Source of the DNA: Bacteroidales bacterium
GTDB taxonomy: Bacteria > Bacteroidota > Bacteroidia > Bacteroidales > UBA932
DNA: 48,140 nt
Direction: 5' to 3'
NCBI GenBank assembly: GCA_017617655.1
Contig: JAFZVU010000049.1
Coordinates: 1 to 48,140 of the forward strand
Shown here in pieces: positions 1-9,968 of this stretch; position 1 is the stretch's first letter, and each line of letters begins with the position of its first letter. The notes beneath the pieces were generated by a model, which worked only from the letters and a program-made list of their open reading frames with translations, was not told the DNA's origin and did no database searches. The position numbers and the translations under genes are program-made.

Positions 1-192
1 CCCGCAACCCCCGCCAAGCCGCGCCGCCGCATAAGATGGTGGGCCGTGCTGCTCATCGTGCTCGCGGCCATACTCCTTTTCCTGATATTGTCAGTCATAT
101 TCAAAGACCAGCTCCCGTGGGGCGACGCTGTCGACAACATCATAAACCACATCCTCTATACCGAGGAAGAACTGCGGATCCTTAATTCTTGA
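1..192 (+). CDS. C-terminal end of an unidentified membrane protein (partial)
   Basis: An open frame runs from the window edge to a TGA at 190-192. The visible 63 residues start with a Pro/Ala/Lys/Arg-rich basic stretch, followed by one hydrophobic segment (about residues 13-36) and a short acidic tail ending ELRILNS. The positive-inside rule would put the missing N-terminal part in the cytoplasm and the tail outside. The stop lies 4 bp before the dnaG start, so it is probably in the same operon. I do not recognise the family; a DNA-binding or cell-envelope protein with a C-terminal membrane anchor is possible but nothing visible proves it. Confidence 0.6.
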   Translation, partial: PATPAKPRRRIRWWAVLLIVLAAILLFLILSVIFKDQLPWGDAVDNIINHILYTEEELRILNS

Positions 193-196
193 CGCC

Positions 197-2230
197 ATGA
201 TTGACAGGGCTACGGTCGACAGGATTCTCGACGCGACACGCATCGAAGAGGTGATAGGGGATTTCGTCTCGCTGAAGAGGCGCGGTGCGAACTATCTAGG
301 CTTGTGCCCGTTCCACCAGGACAAGAACCCTTCCCTCAGCGTCTCATCCACAAAGCAGATCTTCAAATGCTTCGCCTGCGGCAAGGCCGGCACGGCCGTG
401 TCGTTCATCATGGAGCACGAGAAACTCTCGTACCCCGAGGCGCTGAAATATCTGGCCAAGAAATACGGCATAGAAGTAGTCGAGAAGGAGCAGACCCCGG
501 AAGAGATAGCCGCCCGCATGAAAGGCGAGAGCCTGCTCATAGTAAACGAGTATGCCCAGAAATATTACCAGCAGCTCCTCTGGGACGCCGGCCGCACCCA
601 CCTCATCGGCCTGAGCTATTTCAAGGAGCGCAAGTTCACCGACGACACCATCCGCAAGTTCGGGCTGGGATTCGCCCCGGCCGGCGGCAAGTCGTTCGCA
701 GCGACTGCCAAAGAAGAAGGCTACAAGGAAGAATACCTCATCGACAGCGGTCTGGTCATCAAGCGTGACGACGGCTCCCTGAGCGACCGCTTCTACGACC
801 GCGTGATGTTCCCCATCCACTCCCTCAGCGGGCGCGTCATAGCCTTCGGCGGCCGTATCCTCACCAGCGACAAGAGCAAGGCCAAGTACATCAACTCCCC
901 GGAGACGGAAGTATACGTCAAGAACCGCTCCCTCTACGGCATCTACTTCGCAAAGACGGCGATAGCCAACAAGGACTGCTGCCTGCTGGTGGAAGGCTAC
1001 ACCGACGTGATTTCGATGCACCAGGCCGGCATCGAGAATGTCGTAGCCTCTTCAGGAACATCCCTTACGGTCGGTCAGATTTCGCTTATAAAACGATTCA
1101 CCGACAAGATAATAGTCATATATGACGGTGACGCCGCCGGCATCAAGGCCTCCATCCGCGGAATCGACATGATCCTGCAGCAGGGCATGAAGGTCGAGGT
1201 TGTGCTGCTGCCGCCCGAGGACGACCCTGACTCTTTCGCAAAGGCTCACAGCCGCGAAGAGATAGAAGAGTTCATCGCCACCAACAAGAGCGACTTCATC
1301 ACCTTCAAGACCAACCTGCTCCTGAAAGAGATTGACAACGACCCGATAAAGAAGGCACAGCTGATAAACGACATAATCGAGTCGGTCTCTGTCATCCCCG
1401 ACCAGATAGAACGCAACGTCTATGTCGGCATGGTCGCAAGCCGCTTCGACATAAAGGAAGACGCAGTATTCCAGAAAGTGCGCCAGCTGCGCGCCCGCCG
1501 CAACTCGCTCGAGCAGTCCCGCAGCCGCATGGACCGTCAGCAGGACGCCCCCGCGCCTCCGGACGGGTACGAGCCGCTTCCGGCCGGCTATGACGAGTAC
1601 GTGCCCGGACCGGAGAGCCCCGACACCCCCGCCCAGCCGTTTACCGATTCGTACCTTGCCGTAAACGAAAAAGAAATAATATACTATCTCCTCAAGTTCG
1701 GAGAGTATCCCCTTCATACCGACGACAGCCTGAAGTACGACAAGTCGGCCGCCCCCGCAGACGTACCAACCGTTGCCGAATATATCCGCAAGTCTCTCCA
1801 GGAAGACGACCTGCAGTTCGAAAACCCGGTGTTCAGGAAGATATTCGATGAGTACTTCGTCCAGCCCCACGAGAAAGGTGCCGATTGCGAGGTGGCGCAG
1901 GGCAAGATAATCCGTTTCTTCTCCACCCACCCCGACCAGTTCGTCAGCAAGACCATGATGGATGTCATCTGCGACAACTATCCCATCACTGTCAAGGTCT
2001 ACCGCGACTCCCTGACCCCCGAGGAGCAGCTGCTGGGAAAGAACGTGCCCCGCGTCGTGACGGCTTACCGCATCAAAGTCATCGAGCGCCTCTGTGCCGC
2101 CACCGTCAAGGAGGTCGACGCCGCCTTCAAGCGAGGCGACGGCGAGGCCTGCAAGGAGAAGATGCGGCTGCTGTCCGCCCTCAATACCGTTAAGAATAAT
2201 TTGCTACATTTGCAGGCATCAAAAAAATAG
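197..2230 (+). CDS. dnaG: DNA primase DnaG
   Basis: Makes RNA primers at the replication fork with the DnaB helicase. The N-terminal CHC2 zinc ribbon shows C37, H40, C58 and C61. The RNA polymerase core follows (about 110-430) with a TOPRIM domain: acidic E266 in [10 protein letters not shown] and the D310-x-D312 pair in IYDGDAAG. A Pro/Asp-rich linker (about 445-480) leads to the C-terminal helicase-interaction region. Its 677 residues are slightly longer than the usual 580-650, because of the linker. The start at 197 sits 4 bp after the preceding stop. The 3' end abuts metG by 4 bp. All key residues are present, so it should be functional. Confidence 0.97.
   Translation: MIDRATVDRILDATRIEEVIGDFVSLKRRGANYLGLCPFHQDKNPSLSVSSTKQIFKCFACGKAGTAVSFIMEHEKLSYPEALKYLAKKYGIEVVEKEQTPEEIAARMKGESLLIVNEYAQKYYQQLLWDAGRTHLIGLSYFKERKFTDDTIRKFGLGFAPAGGKSFAATAKEEGYKEEYLIDSGLVIKRDDGSLSDRFYDRVMFPIHSLSGRVIAFGGRILTSDKSKAKYINSPETEVYVKNRSLYGIYFAKTAIANKDCCLLVEGYTDVISMHQAGIENVVASSGTSLTVGQISLIKRFTDKIIVIYDGDAAGIKASIRGIDMILQQGMKVEVVLLPPEDDPDSFAKAHSREEIEEFIATNKSDFITFKTNLLLKEIDNDPIKKAQLINDIIESVSVIPDQIERNVYVGMVASRFDIKEDAVFQKVRQLRARRNSLEQSRSRMDRQQDAPAPPDGYEPLPAGYDEYVPGPESPDTPAQPFTDSYLAVNEKEIIYYLLKFGEYPLHTDDSLKYDKSAAPADVPTVAEYIRKSLQEDDLQFENPVFRKIFDEYFVQPHEKGADCEVAQGKIIRFFSTHPDQFVSKTMMDVICDNYPITVKVYRDSLTPEEQLLGKNVPRVVTAYRIKVIERLCAATVKEVDAAFKRGDGEACKEKMRLLSALNTVKNNLLHLQASKK
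2205..2212 (+). promoter_or_regulatory. Candidate -7 box for an internal metG promoter
   Basis: TACATTTG matches the Bacteroidetes sigma-ABfr -7 consensus TAnnTTTG and lies 22 nt upstream of the metG ATG, inside the AT-rich last codons of dnaG. No good -33 TTTG lies at the usual spacing, so this is a weak call. It could let metG be transcribed apart from dnaG. Confidence 0.3.
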
Positions 2231-2234
2231 AACT

Positions 2235-4286
2235 ATGAGCGATTACAAAAGGATTCTTGTTACCAGCGCGCTGCCGTACGCTAACGGCCCTGTACATATC
2301 GGACACCTTGCAGGAGTGTATGTCCCTGCAGACATCTATGTCAGATATCAGCGAATGCGCGGCCGCGAGGTCCTCTTCGTGTGCGGTTCCGACGAGCACG
2401 GCGTTCCCATCACCATCAAGGCGCGCCAGCAGGGCTGCACTCCGCAGGACATAGTCGACAAATACCACGGCATCATAAAGAAGTCCTTCGCCGATTTCGG
2501 CATCGACTTCGACATATATTCCCGCACCACCAGCAAGATCCACCACGAGACAGCTTCCGAGTTCTTCCGCAAGCTCTACGACGAAGGCAAGTTCATCGAG
2601 AAGGAGAGCGAGCAGTACTATGACGAAGAAGCAAAGACCTTCCTGGCAGACCGTTACATCGTGGGCACCTGCCCGAAATGCGGTGCAGAAGGGGCCTACG
2701 GCGACCAGTGCGAGAAGTGCGGAAGCACCCTCAGCCCGGACGAGCTTATCAACCCGCATTCTGCCATCAGCGGCTCGCCTCTGGTGAAGCGCAAGACCAA
2801 ACACTGGTACCTGCCCCTTGACCGCGACGAGGCCTGGCTGCGCCAGTGGATCCTTGAGGACCACAAGGAGTGGAAGACCAATGTCTACGGCCAGTGCAAG
2901 AGCTGGCTCGACGGAGGTCTGCTGCCCCGCGCCGTTAGCCGCGACCTCGACTGGGGCGTTCCCGTTCCCGTCGAAGGCGCCGAAGGCAAAGTGCTCTACG
3001 TGTGGTTCGACGCCCCCATCGGCTATATCTCCAACACCAAGGAACTGCTTCCGGACAGCTGGGAGAAATGGTGGAAGAGCAAGGACACCAAGCTGGTGCA
3101 CTTCATCGGCAAGGACAACATAGTGTTCCACTGCATAGTGTTCCCGTCTATGCTGAAGGCATACGGCGATTTTATCCTGCCCGACAACGTGCCGGCCAAC
3201 GAATTCCTCAACCTTGAAGGCGACAAAATCTCGACTTCACGCAACTGGGCCGTATGGCTCAACGAATATCTCGAGGACTTCCCCGGGATGCAGGACGTGC
3301 TGCGCTACGTGCTGACAGCAAACGCTCCCGAGACCAAGGACAACGACTTCACATGGAAGGACTTCCAGACCCGCAACAACAGCGAGCTGGTGGCCATCTA
3401 CGGCAACTTCGTGAACCGCGCCGTGGTGCTCACCCATAAATACTTCGAAGGCAAGATTCCCGTGAACGCGAAGCCCGAAGCCGTCGACGCAGAGACTCTG
3501 GCCCAGATCAGGCCGATAAAGGAAGCCATCGAGGATTACCTCGAGCACTACAAGTTCCGCGAGGCGCTGAAAGAGGCCATGAACCTGGCCCGCATAGGCA
3601 ACAAGTATATTTCCGACACGGAGCCCTGGAAGGTGGCAAAGACCGACATGGACCGCACCGCATCGATACTCTACACTTCCCTGCAGATCTGCGCCAACCT
3701 CGCGATAGCTTTCGCGCCGTTCCTGCCGTTCTCTTCAGATAAGCTGCGTCAGATGCTCTGTCTTGACAAGCTCAGCTGGGACGACCTCGGCCGTGCAGAG
3801 ATTCTGCCGTCAGGCCATCAGATCGCTCCCGCACAGCTTATGTTCGCCAAGATAGAGGACGCCCAGATCGACGCCCAGATAGAGAAGCTGAAAGCCAGCA
3901 AGGCCGCCCATGAAGCCGCAGCCAAGGCCGCCGCAGCTGCAGCGCCCGCAGCCCCCAAGGCCGAGTGCGTATTCGAAGATTTCGAGAAGATGGACATCCG
4001 CACCGCCACAGTGCTCGAGGCCGAGAAGGTTCCGAACACCGACAAGCTGCTCCACCTCAAGATAGACACAGGCCTTGACAAGCGCGAGCTGGTCAGCGGC
4101 ATCGCCCAGTATTATACCCCGGAAGAGATGGTCGGCAAGCAGATTTGCATTCTGGCCAACCTCAAGCCCCGCAAGATCAAGGGCATAGTATCCCAGGGCA
4201 TGATCCTGATGGCTCAGCAGCCGGACGGCAAGATGCGCATCGTCACTCCCGAAGAGAGGCTCGAGAACGGAGCAACCATCGGATAA
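2235..4286 (+). CDS. metG: Methionyl-tRNA synthetase with C-terminal tRNA-binding domain
   Basis: Charges tRNA-Met with methionine. The 683-residue protein has the class I HIGH motif at 21-24, a zinc knuckle with C146/C149 and C159/C162, and a KISTS version of the KMSKS loop at 331-335. After an Ala/Lys-rich linker (about 550-575) comes an EMAP-II/Trbp111-like tRNA-binding and dimerisation domain (about 580-683). I chose the ATG at 2235 ([15 protein letters not shown]) because homologous synthetases begin just before this strand; the frame is open further upstream, but that part lies inside dnaG. It sits 4 bp after dnaG and 14 bp before recX. Confidence 0.97.
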   Translation: MSDYKRILVTSALPYANGPVHIGHLAGVYVPADIYVRYQRMRGREVLFVCGSDEHGVPITIKARQQGCTPQDIVDKYHGIIKKSFADFGIDFDIYSRTTSKIHHETASEFFRKLYDEGKFIEKESEQYYDEEAKTFLADRYIVGTCPKCGAEGAYGDQCEKCGSTLSPDELINPHSAISGSPLVKRKTKHWYLPLDRDEAWLRQWILEDHKEWKTNVYGQCKSWLDGGLLPRAVSRDLDWGVPVPVEGAEGKVLYVWFDAPIGYISNTKELLPDSWEKWWKSKDTKLVHFIGKDNIVFHCIVFPSMLKAYGDFILPDNVPANEFLNLEGDKISTSRNWAVWLNEYLEDFPGMQDVLRYVLTANAPETKDNDFTWKDFQTRNNSELVAIYGNFVNRAVVLTHKYFEGKIPVNAKPEAVDAETLAQIRPIKEAIEDYLEHYKFREALKEAMNLARIGNKYISDTEPWKVAKTDMDRTASILYTSLQICANLAIAFAPFLPFSSDKLRQMLCLDKLSWDDLGRAEILPSGHQIAPAQLMFAKIEDAQIDAQIEKLKASKAAHEAAAKAAAAAAPAAPKAECVFEDFEKMDIRTATVLEAEKVPNTDKLLHLKIDTGLDKRELVSGIAQYYTPEEMVGKQICILANLKPRKIKGIVSQGMILMAQQPDGKMRIVTPEERLENGATIG

Positions 4287-4300
4287 ACCGCAGCCCTGCC

Positions 4301-4750
4301 ATGACCGAAGAGCAGATATACAACCGTATGATGGCTCTGTGCAGTCGCAGGGAGTATTGCAAGAATGATATTGCAGCCAAGATAGCAGCACTTTCGGAGG
4401 ATGTGGACGCGCAGGCGATGATCGAGCGCCTGATTAAGGAAAGGTTCATTGACGAAAGCCGATATGCCGCCGCCTTCGTGCGGGACAAGAGCCGGCTGGC
4501 GGGCTGGGGCGAGATGAAGATCCGCTACGCTCTGCAGAAGAAGGGTCTGGATAAGGAGACTATAGCCGCCGCGATGGGGGAGATAGACCCGGACGAGCAG
4601 ATGGAGCGGCTGGCAAAGCTGATGCAGGCCAAGGCCCGGACGCTGAAAACCGCCACCCCGGAGGAGAAGCGCGCCAAGCTGATGCGCTTCGCAGTGTCGA
4701 AAGGCTTCACCTTCGCCCAGGCCGACGAGATTTGTAAGAAGATAAAATAG
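4301..4750 (+). CDS. recX: RecX-family regulatory protein
   Basis: RecX proteins bind RecA filaments and limit recombinase activity. The 149-residue product is almost entirely helical, with the typical RecX three-helix repeats: an R-x-Y-C element near the N-terminus (SRREYCKNDI), then IERLIKERFIDESRYAAAFVRD, which is the most characteristic part, and G-W-G-x-x-K-I-R-Y-A-L. Length fits the family. recA itself is not in the window. The ATG at 4301 follows the metG stop by 14 bp, and the stop is 2 bp before the prfB start, so the three genes are probably cotranscribed. The open frame extends upstream into metG, but that part has no RecX similarity. Confidence 0.9.
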   Translation: MTEEQIYNRMMALCSRREYCKNDIAAKIAALSEDVDAQAMIERLIKERFIDESRYAAAFVRDKSRLAGWGEMKIRYALQKKGLDKETIAAAMGEIDPDEQMERLAKLMQAKARTLKTATPEEKRAKLMRFAVSKGFTFAQADEICKKIK

Positions 4751-4752
4751 AT

Positions 4753-5833
4753 ATGGTCACAACTGAACAAATAAAAGACATCAAACAGCGGTTAGAGACG
4801 TTGGGGAGGTGTCTTTGACATCCCTGCCAAACGGACTGAACTCGCAAAGCAGCAGGAGCTGACGCTGGCCCCTGATTTCTGGAACGACCCCAAGGCGGCA
4901 GAAGTCATAGTAAAGAAGATTTCCGCCATCAAATTCTGGGTGGACGGCTATGCAAAGGCCGCAAGCCTTATGGACGACTGCAACACCCTCGTCGAATTCG
5001 GCGAAGATGCCGCGGAAGACCTTGACAAGGCATATTCGGAGCTTCTGGCGCAGGTCGAGAGCCTCGAGATGCGCAATATGCTGAGCGCTGAGGGCGACAA
5101 CCTGGGAGCCATCCTCAAGATCAATTCGGGAGCCGGTGGCACGGAAGCCAACGACTGGAGCTCGATGCTCATGCGCATGTACATGCGCTGGGGCGAGCGG
5201 AACGGCTACAAGGTTGAGGTGAGCGACCTGCTGGAAGGCGATGAGGCGGGCATAAAATCGGTGACCATAGAGTTCGAGGGCGAATATGCCTACGGCTATC
5301 TGAAGGCCGAGAACGGCGTCCACCGTCTGGTGCGCATCTCGCCCTACAACGCGCAGGGCAAGCGCCAGACCACCTTCTCGAGCGTCTTCGTATATCCCCT
5401 GGTGGACGACACCATCCAGATAGAGATCAACCCTGCCGACCTGGAGTGGGACACCTACCGTAGCAGCGGCGCCGGCGGCCAGAACGTCAACAAGGTTGAG
5501 ACCGGAGTGCGCGTCAGGCATATCCCGACAGGCATCGTGGTGGAGAACACCGAGACCCGCAGCCAGCTGGACAACCGCCAGAACGCGCTGAGGATTCTGA
5601 AGTCGCACCTCTACGACCTGGAGCTGAAGAAGCGCCAGGAGAAGCAGGCGGAGCTGGAAGGGCAGAAGAAGAAAATTGAGTGGGGCAGCCAGATCCGCAG
5701 CTACGTGCTGCATCCCTACAAGATGGTCAAGGACCTCCGCACCAACTACGAGACCTCCGATACCCAGGGCGTGCTGGACGGCGACCTGAACGATTTCATG
5801 AAGGTCTATCTGATGAGCAATGGAAACAATTAA
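4753..5833 (+). CDS. prfB: Peptide chain release factor 2, expressed by programmed +1 frameshift
   Basis: Reads UGA and UAA stop codons. The first 21 codons (4753-4815) run into an in-frame TGA at 4816-4818. Shifting +1 at CTT-TGA-C continues with GAC (4817) as DIPAKRTELAKQQ and on to TAA at 5831-5833, giving about 359 residues, the usual RF2 length. The CTTTGAC slip site and the G-rich GGGGAGG at 4803-4809 match the known autoregulatory prfB signal. The peptidyl-hydrolysis GGQ is at 241-243. The stop-recognition tripeptide, SPF in E. coli RF2, reads SPY here (196-198). The gene starts 2 bp after recX and ends 12 bp before fumarase. Confidence 0.95.
4803..4819 (+). promoter_or_regulatory. prfB programmed frameshift signal
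   Basis: Shine-Dalgarno-like GGGGAGG (4803-4809), a 3-nt spacer, then CTT TGA C (4813-4819). When RF2 is scarce the ribosome pauses at UGA and slips forward from CTT; when RF2 is plentiful it terminates. The arrangement is the same as in E. coli (AGGGGG-TAT-CTT-TGA-C). Confidence 0.92.
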
Positions 5834-5845
5834 AATCTAAGCTAT

Positions 5846-7459
5846 ATGGAATATAAATACGCACCTATGTTTCAGCTTGGTCCCGACACCACTGAGTACT
5901 ACTGCCTCACGAAAGAAGGCGTGTCTGTGGGAGAATTCGAGGGCCACAAGATGTTGAAAGTGGCTCCCGAGGCCCTGGAAATGCTGGCCAACGCAGCTTT
6001 CAGAGACGTCAACTTTTTGCTCCGCCGCGCTCACAACGAGCAGGTGGCATCCATCCTCAGCGACCCCGAGGCCAGCGACAATGACAAATACGTTGCCCTG
6101 ACCTTCCTGCGCAACGCCGAAGTTGCTGCGAAGGGCAAGCTTCCTTTCTGCCAGGACACCGGCACCGCCATCATCCACGGCGAGAAGGGCCAGCAGGTCT
6201 GGACCGGCTTCTGCGACGAGGAAGCCCTCTCCCGCGGAGTCTACAAGACCTACACCGAGGAGAATCTGCGCTACAGCCAGAACGCCCCTCTGAACATGTA
6301 TGACGAGATCAACACCAAGTGCAACCTGCCCGCCCAGATCGACATCGAGGCGACGGAAGGAATGGAATACAAATTCCTCTGCGTGGTGAAGGGTGGCGGC
6401 TCGGCCAACAAGACATACCTCTACCAGGAGACCAAGGCCCGCATCCAGAACCCCGGCACGCTGGTGCCTTTCCTCACCGAGAAGATGCGCACTCTCGGCA
6501 CTGCAGCCTGCCCTCCTTACCATATAGCATTCGTTATCGGCGGCACTTCAGCCGAGAAGAACCTGTTGACTGTGAAGCTGGCTTCAACCCATTATTACGA
6601 CGGCCTGCCCACCACAGGTGACGCAAGCGGCCGCGCTTTCCGCGACGTAGAGCTGGAGAAACAGCTGCTCGAAGAAGCTCACAAGATCGGCCTCGGCGCA
6701 CAGTTCGGCGGCAAGGCTTTCGCCCACGACATCCGCGTGGTGCGCCTGCCCCGCCACGGTGCAAGCTGCCCCATCGGCCTCGGCGTGAGCTGCTCAGCCG
6801 ACCGCAATATCAAGGCTAAGATCAACGCCGACGGCGTATGGATTGAGAAGATGGACGACAAGCCGGGCGAGCTGATCCCTGAGGAACTTCGCAACGCAGG
6901 TGAAGGCGGCGGCGTGGTTATAGACCTCAATCAGCCGATGGCAGATATCTGCAAGACCCTCTCTCAGTATCCGGTTTCAACCCGCGTAAGCCTCAACGGC
7001 ACCATCATCGTGGCCCGCGACATCGCCCATGCCAAGCTGAAAGCCCGTCTGGATGCAGGAGAAGACCTTCCGGATTATTTCAAGAACCACCCTGTGCTCT
7101 ACGCCGGCCCGGCCAAGACTCCTGCCGGAATGCCTTGCGGCTCTATGGGTCCCACCACTGCGAACCGCATGGATCCGTATGTAGACGAATTCCAGGATCA
7201 CGGCGGCTCTATGGTGATGATTGCGAAGGGCAACAGGACCAAGGCCGTCACCGACGCCTGCAAGAAGCATGGCGGCTTCTATCTGGGAAGCATCGGCGGC
7301 CCCGCAGCCGTGCTGTCAATGAATTCCATCAAGAGCATCGAGTGCGTGGAATATCCTGAACTCGGAATGGAAGCCATCTGGCGCATCGAGGTCAAAGATT
7401 TCCCCGCCTTCATCCTCGTGGACGACAAAGGCAACGATTTCTTCGCCGGAAAGTTATAA
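5846..7459 (+). CDS. Class I (iron-sulfur) fumarate hydratase
   Basis: Interconverts fumarate and malate in the cytoplasm. The 537-residue protein is the single-chain (alpha plus beta) class I form. The N-terminal half holds PFCQDTGT with C102, TAACPP with C222 and GVSCS with C316. Their spacing (120 and 94 residues) agrees with the three cluster ligands of known class I fumarases. The C-terminal half carries the [11 protein letters not shown] and KGNRT elements typical of the beta part. It is the last gene of the dnaG run, 12 bp after prfB; its link to translation genes looks positional only. FumA/FumB-type is certain to the family level; which paralogue name applies is not. Confidence 0.95.
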   Translation: MEYKYAPMFQLGPDTTEYYCLTKEGVSVGEFEGHKMLKVAPEALEMLANAAFRDVNFLLRRAHNEQVASILSDPEASDNDKYVALTFLRNAEVAAKGKLPFCQDTGTAIIHGEKGQQVWTGFCDEEALSRGVYKTYTEENLRYSQNAPLNMYDEINTKCNLPAQIDIEATEGMEYKFLCVVKGGGSANKTYLYQETKARIQNPGTLVPFLTEKMRTLGTAACPPYHIAFVIGGTSAEKNLLTVKLASTHYYDGLPTTGDASGRAFRDVELEKQLLEEAHKIGLGAQFGGKAFAHDIRVVRLPRHGASCPIGLGVSCSADRNIKAKINADGVWIEKMDDKPGELIPEELRNAGEGGGVVIDLNQPMADICKTLSQYPVSTRVSLNGTIIVARDIAHAKLKARLDAGEDLPDYFKNHPVLYAGPAKTPAGMPCGSMGPTTANRMDPYVDEFQDHGGSMVMIAKGNRTKAVTDACKKHGGFYLGSIGGPAAVLSMNSIKSIECVEYPELGMEAIWRIEVKDFPAFILVDDKGNDFFAGKL

Positions 7460-7477
7460 TTGAAACCCTGGCGTGTC

Positions 7478-7504
7478 ATTCTGAGGGGTGAAACCCCGAA
7501 GAAT
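7478..7504. repeat. Intergenic palindrome, possible bidirectional terminator
   Basis: ATTCT (7478-7482) and GGGG (7485-7488) pair symmetrically with CCCC (7494-7497) and AGAAT (7500-7504) around a TGAAA loop; a 2-bp mismatch separates the two stem blocks. It fills the 50-bp gap between the convergent fumarase and galE genes. The GTCATTCTGAG...GAAGAATCT shape resembles short dispersed intergenic repeats that I know from several bacterial genomes, but no second copy was seen in this window. Confidence 0.6.
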
Positions 7505-7509
7505 CTAGC

Positions 7510-8526
7510 CTATCCAAGGCTCTGCTGCCACTTCCAGGCAGACTTCAGAGTCTCCTCCAAAGGACGCTCGGCTTTCCAGCCGAGCTCTTTGTTTGCATAG
7601 CTGGTATCGGCCCAGACAGCCTCGATGTCGCCTGCCCGGCGGCCTGCGATCTTGTAGTTCAGCTTCAGGTTGTTGACCTTCTCGAAAGTCTTGACGATCT
7701 CGAGAGTAGAAACACCGCGGCCGGTACCTATATTGAATATTTCATAGTCAGCCTTGCTGCGGCCGCCGGTCATGCGGTCCACTGCTACGACGTGAGCCTT
7801 TGCCAGGTCTACTACGTCGATATAGTCGCGGATACAGGTGCCGTCGGGAGTATTGTAGTCGTCGCCGAAGATACTGAGCATGGGCCTTATGCCCGCTGCA
7901 GTCTGGGTTACGAAAGGAATCAGGTTGTTGGGAACGCCGCGGGGCAGCTCGCCTATGAGAGCGCTGGGATGTGCGCCGATCGGGTTGAAGTAGCGCAGGG
8001 CGATGCCCTTGAGCTTGCCGTATGCGGCGATGCTGTCGCGAAGGATGTCTTCGCACATCTGCTTGGTGGCTCCGTAAGGCGCGAGAGCAGGCTTGCGGGG
8101 AGTCTGTTCGGTCACCGGAAGCACGTCGGCCTGGCCGTAGACGGTGCATGAAGACGAGAACACTATGTTCGGCACGTCATACTTCATCATAAGCGTCAGC
8201 AGATTGATCAGCGAGCCGAGGTTGTTGCGGTAGTAGTCCAGCGGGATGTGGACTGATTCTCCGACAGCCTTCAGCGCTGCGAAGTGGATCACTGCTACGA
8301 AATTGTGAGTGCTGAAGATTTTTTCGAGGGCCGGAACGTCGAGACAGTCGACCTTGTTGAAATCTACAGGTTTACCTGTAATCTTCTCGATGCCCCTGAT
8401 TGCATCGATTTCCGAGTTGCTGAGATTGTCTACGACTACCGGTTCATAACCGGCCTGAATCAGTTCTACACACGTGTGGGAGCCAATATATCCGCTTCCT
8501 CCAGTTACTAAGACCTGCTTGCTCAT
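7510..8526 (-). CDS. galE: UDP-glucose 4-epimerase
   Basis: Interconverts UDP-glucose and UDP-galactose for galactose use and glycan synthesis. The 338-residue protein is an extended short-chain dehydrogenase: the NAD-binding glycine motif GGSGYIG is near residue 9, SSS-C-TVYG holds the catalytic serine, and the Y151-x-x-x-K155 pair follows in PYGATK. The GalE-type RYFNPIGAHPSALIGE segment is clear. The start at 8526 is followed by MSKQVLVTGG, the usual N-terminus. It is a single gene, convergent with fumarase and divergent from the secreted protein at 8630. Confidence 0.96.
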   Translation of the reverse strand: MSKQVLVTGGSGYIGSHTCVELIQAGYEPVVVDNLSNSEIDAIRGIEKITGKPVDFNKVDCLDVPALEKIFSTHNFVAVIHFAALKAVGESVHIPLDYYRNNLGSLINLLTLMMKYDVPNIVFSSSCTVYGQADVLPVTEQTPRKPALAPYGATKQMCEDILRDSIAAYGKLKGIALRYFNPIGAHPSALIGELPRGVPNNLIPFVTQTAAGIRPMLSIFGDDYNTPDGTCIRDYIDVVDLAKAHVVAVDRMTGGRSKADYEIFNIGTGRGVSTLEIVKTFEKVNNLKLNYKIAGRRAGDIEAVWADTSYANKELGWKAERPLEETLKSAWKWQQSLG

Positions 8527-8549
8527 AATAAATTTTTAGTTGTCCGCGT

Positions 8550-8557
8550 CAAATTTA
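8550..8557 (-). promoter_or_regulatory. Candidate galE -7 box
   Basis: On the minus strand the sequence reads TAAATTTG, a full match to TAnnTTTG, 23 nt upstream of the galE ATG. A matching -33 TTTG at normal spacing is not evident. Confidence 0.4.
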
Positions 8558-8629
8558 GTCAAAATCTTCAGTTTTGGTAAGGTTTTTGACAATACGTGAA
8601 CTGAAGTTCAACCATAACAAATTACAGTC

Positions 8630-9952
8630 ATGAAAAAGCTTGCACTTATGGCACTTTCCCTCATCATTGTAATGATGTGTGTCAGCCCGACAGAGGTGAT
8701 GGGACAATCAAGAAGGTCAGCTAATCCAGCTTCTTCTACCAGCGTGCATCAGAACTCTCCTGCAAGCGGTTCAAGCAGGTCTACTGCCACCAAGAACACC
8801 GCCGCTGCAAGCAGCCGTACTACTTCAACTTCATCACGTGATACTCGTTCAATAAACAACGGAGCAAGCCACAACACTGCAGCTGCAACCCGCAACGCCA
8901 GCACTGCAACCCGCAACATCAATGCGACCCACAACAATGCAGGCAATGCAAACCGCAACAATGCAGTCCGCAATGACAACGCGAAGACTAATACCGCCGC
9001 TGCAAAGCCTAACACCGGCAACGCAAAGCCCAACAACAGCACTGCGAAGCCCAACACTGGCAACAACGCCGGCCGCAGCGTCGCCAGCAACACTGCAAGG
9101 CACGACAACGTAGCTCCCAGGACCAACACCGCCCCCAAGGCTAACGATGCAATCCGCAACGAAGCTCCCAAAGGCAACAGCGTTGCTCCGAAGAACAATA
9201 ACGTCGCTCCGAAGAACAACAACGTAGCACCCAAAAACAACAATGTAGCTCCCAAGAGCAACAACAATCCTCCGAGGGACAACGGCCGCATCGGCAACGA
9301 GCCTCCCAGGGGTAACAACAATCCTCCGAGGGACAACGGCCGCATCGGCAACGAGCCTCCCAGGGGTAACAACAATCCTCCGAGGGACAACGGCCGCATC
9401 GGCAACGAACCTCCGAGAGGCAACATGAATCCTCCTAGGGACAACGACCGCATGCGCAACGAGCCTCCGAGGCCTCACAGAGAGCCCTACAGGATCTTCG
9501 ATCCGAGACGTCACGAGCCTCGTCCCGCTCCGGCACCCAGACCTCCGAGGGGCAGCCACTACCGCGCTTCAGTGATCGGCGCTCTGATCACCATCGCCCA
9601 CATCAACGCTCTTAACAACGCGATCCACCGCGCAGAGCGCGCAGCAAGACTGGCAAGCCGTTACGCAGTAGTAATCAACACCAGCTACACTCCCCGCACC
9701 TACGCAACCATCGTAGAGACAATGAATGACGACATCGAGTACTACTACAAAGACGGAGTCTTCTACGTCATCGGAGCAGACGGCGACTACTACGTGATCG
9801 AACCCCCTATCGGAGCCCTGGTTGAGGAAATCCCCGCAGACTTCGAAAGAGTTGTAATCGACGACGAGATCCTCTACAAAGTTGACGACACTCTCTACAA
9901 GGTAACGGTAATCGACGGAGTTCCTTACTTCGAGGTAGTTCTGAACTTGTAA
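8630..9952 (+). CDS. Secreted Asn/Pro-rich repeat protein with DUF6515-like C-terminus
   Basis: The 440-residue protein starts with a signal peptide (about residues 1-26, ending VMGQ). Residues 27-190 are Asn/Ala/Thr-rich, 185-212 hold four heptads of the V-A-P-K-N-N-N type, and 211-282 hold four 18-residue units with the core NPPRDNGRIGNEPPRG. A basic Pro/Arg/His region follows, then a Tyr-rich C-terminal domain (about 310-440) with repeated Y-Y/K-D-G-x-x-Y-V/K motifs that resembles DUF6515 beta-repeat proteins. It is probably exported to the periplasm or surface. Function is unknown; low complexity suggests a spacer or a matrix-like role, which is inference only. A strong terminator follows. 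Confidence 0.8.
   Translation: MKKLALMALSLIIVMMCVSPTEVMGQSRRSANPASSTSVHQNSPASGSSRSTATKNTAAASSRTTSTSSRDTRSINNGASHNTAAATRNASTATRNINATHNNAGNANRNNAVRNDNAKTNTAAAKPNTGNAKPNNSTAKPNTGNNAGRSVASNTARHDNVAPRTNTAPKANDAIRNEAPKGNSVAPKNNNVAPKNNNVAPKNNNVAPKSNNNPPRDNGRIGNEPPRGNNNPPRDNGRIGNEPPRGNNNPPRDNGRIGNEPPRGNMNPPRDNDRMRNEPPRPHREPYRIFDPRRHEPRPAPAPRPPRGSHYRASVIGALITIAHINALNNAIHRAERAARLASRYAVVINTSYTPRTYATIVETMNDDIEYYYKDGVFYVIGADGDYYVIEPPIGALVEEIPADFERVVIDDEILYKVDDTLYKVTVIDGVPYFEVVLNL
9182..9265 (+). repeat. Four 21-bp tandem coding repeats
   Basis: In-frame units start at 9182, 9203, 9224 and 9245 and encode V-A-P-K-(N/S)-N-N. Synonymous differences between units (GTT/GTC/GTA, CCG/CCC) show that they are not a very recent duplication. 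Confidence 0.85.
9260..9475 (+). repeat. Four 54-bp tandem coding repeats
   Basis: Units start at 9260, 9314, 9368 and 9422. The first three are almost identical at DNA level and the fourth has diverged (N-M-N start, DRMRN). The high identity of units 1-3 suggests recent slippage, so copy number may vary between strains. Confidence 0.9.
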
Positions 9953-9968
9953 AAGTTTGACATAAATG

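Noticed and set aside
344-1930. Minus-strand open frames across dnaG
   Set aside because: High GC3 keeps antisense frames open; no domain and the sense frame has all primase motifs.
4816-4818. Premature stop or sequencing frameshift in prfB
   Set aside because: The stop and +1 shift match the known programmed site, with SD-like element at correct spacing.
9182-9475. Possible CRISPR-like array
   Set aside because: The repeats are contiguous, in frame and without unique spacers.
8749-9559. Two long minus-strand open frames opposite the Asn-rich protein gene
   Set aside because: They mirror the low-complexity repeats of the real gene, have no start context or known domain, and the plus-strand protein has a clear signal peptide.
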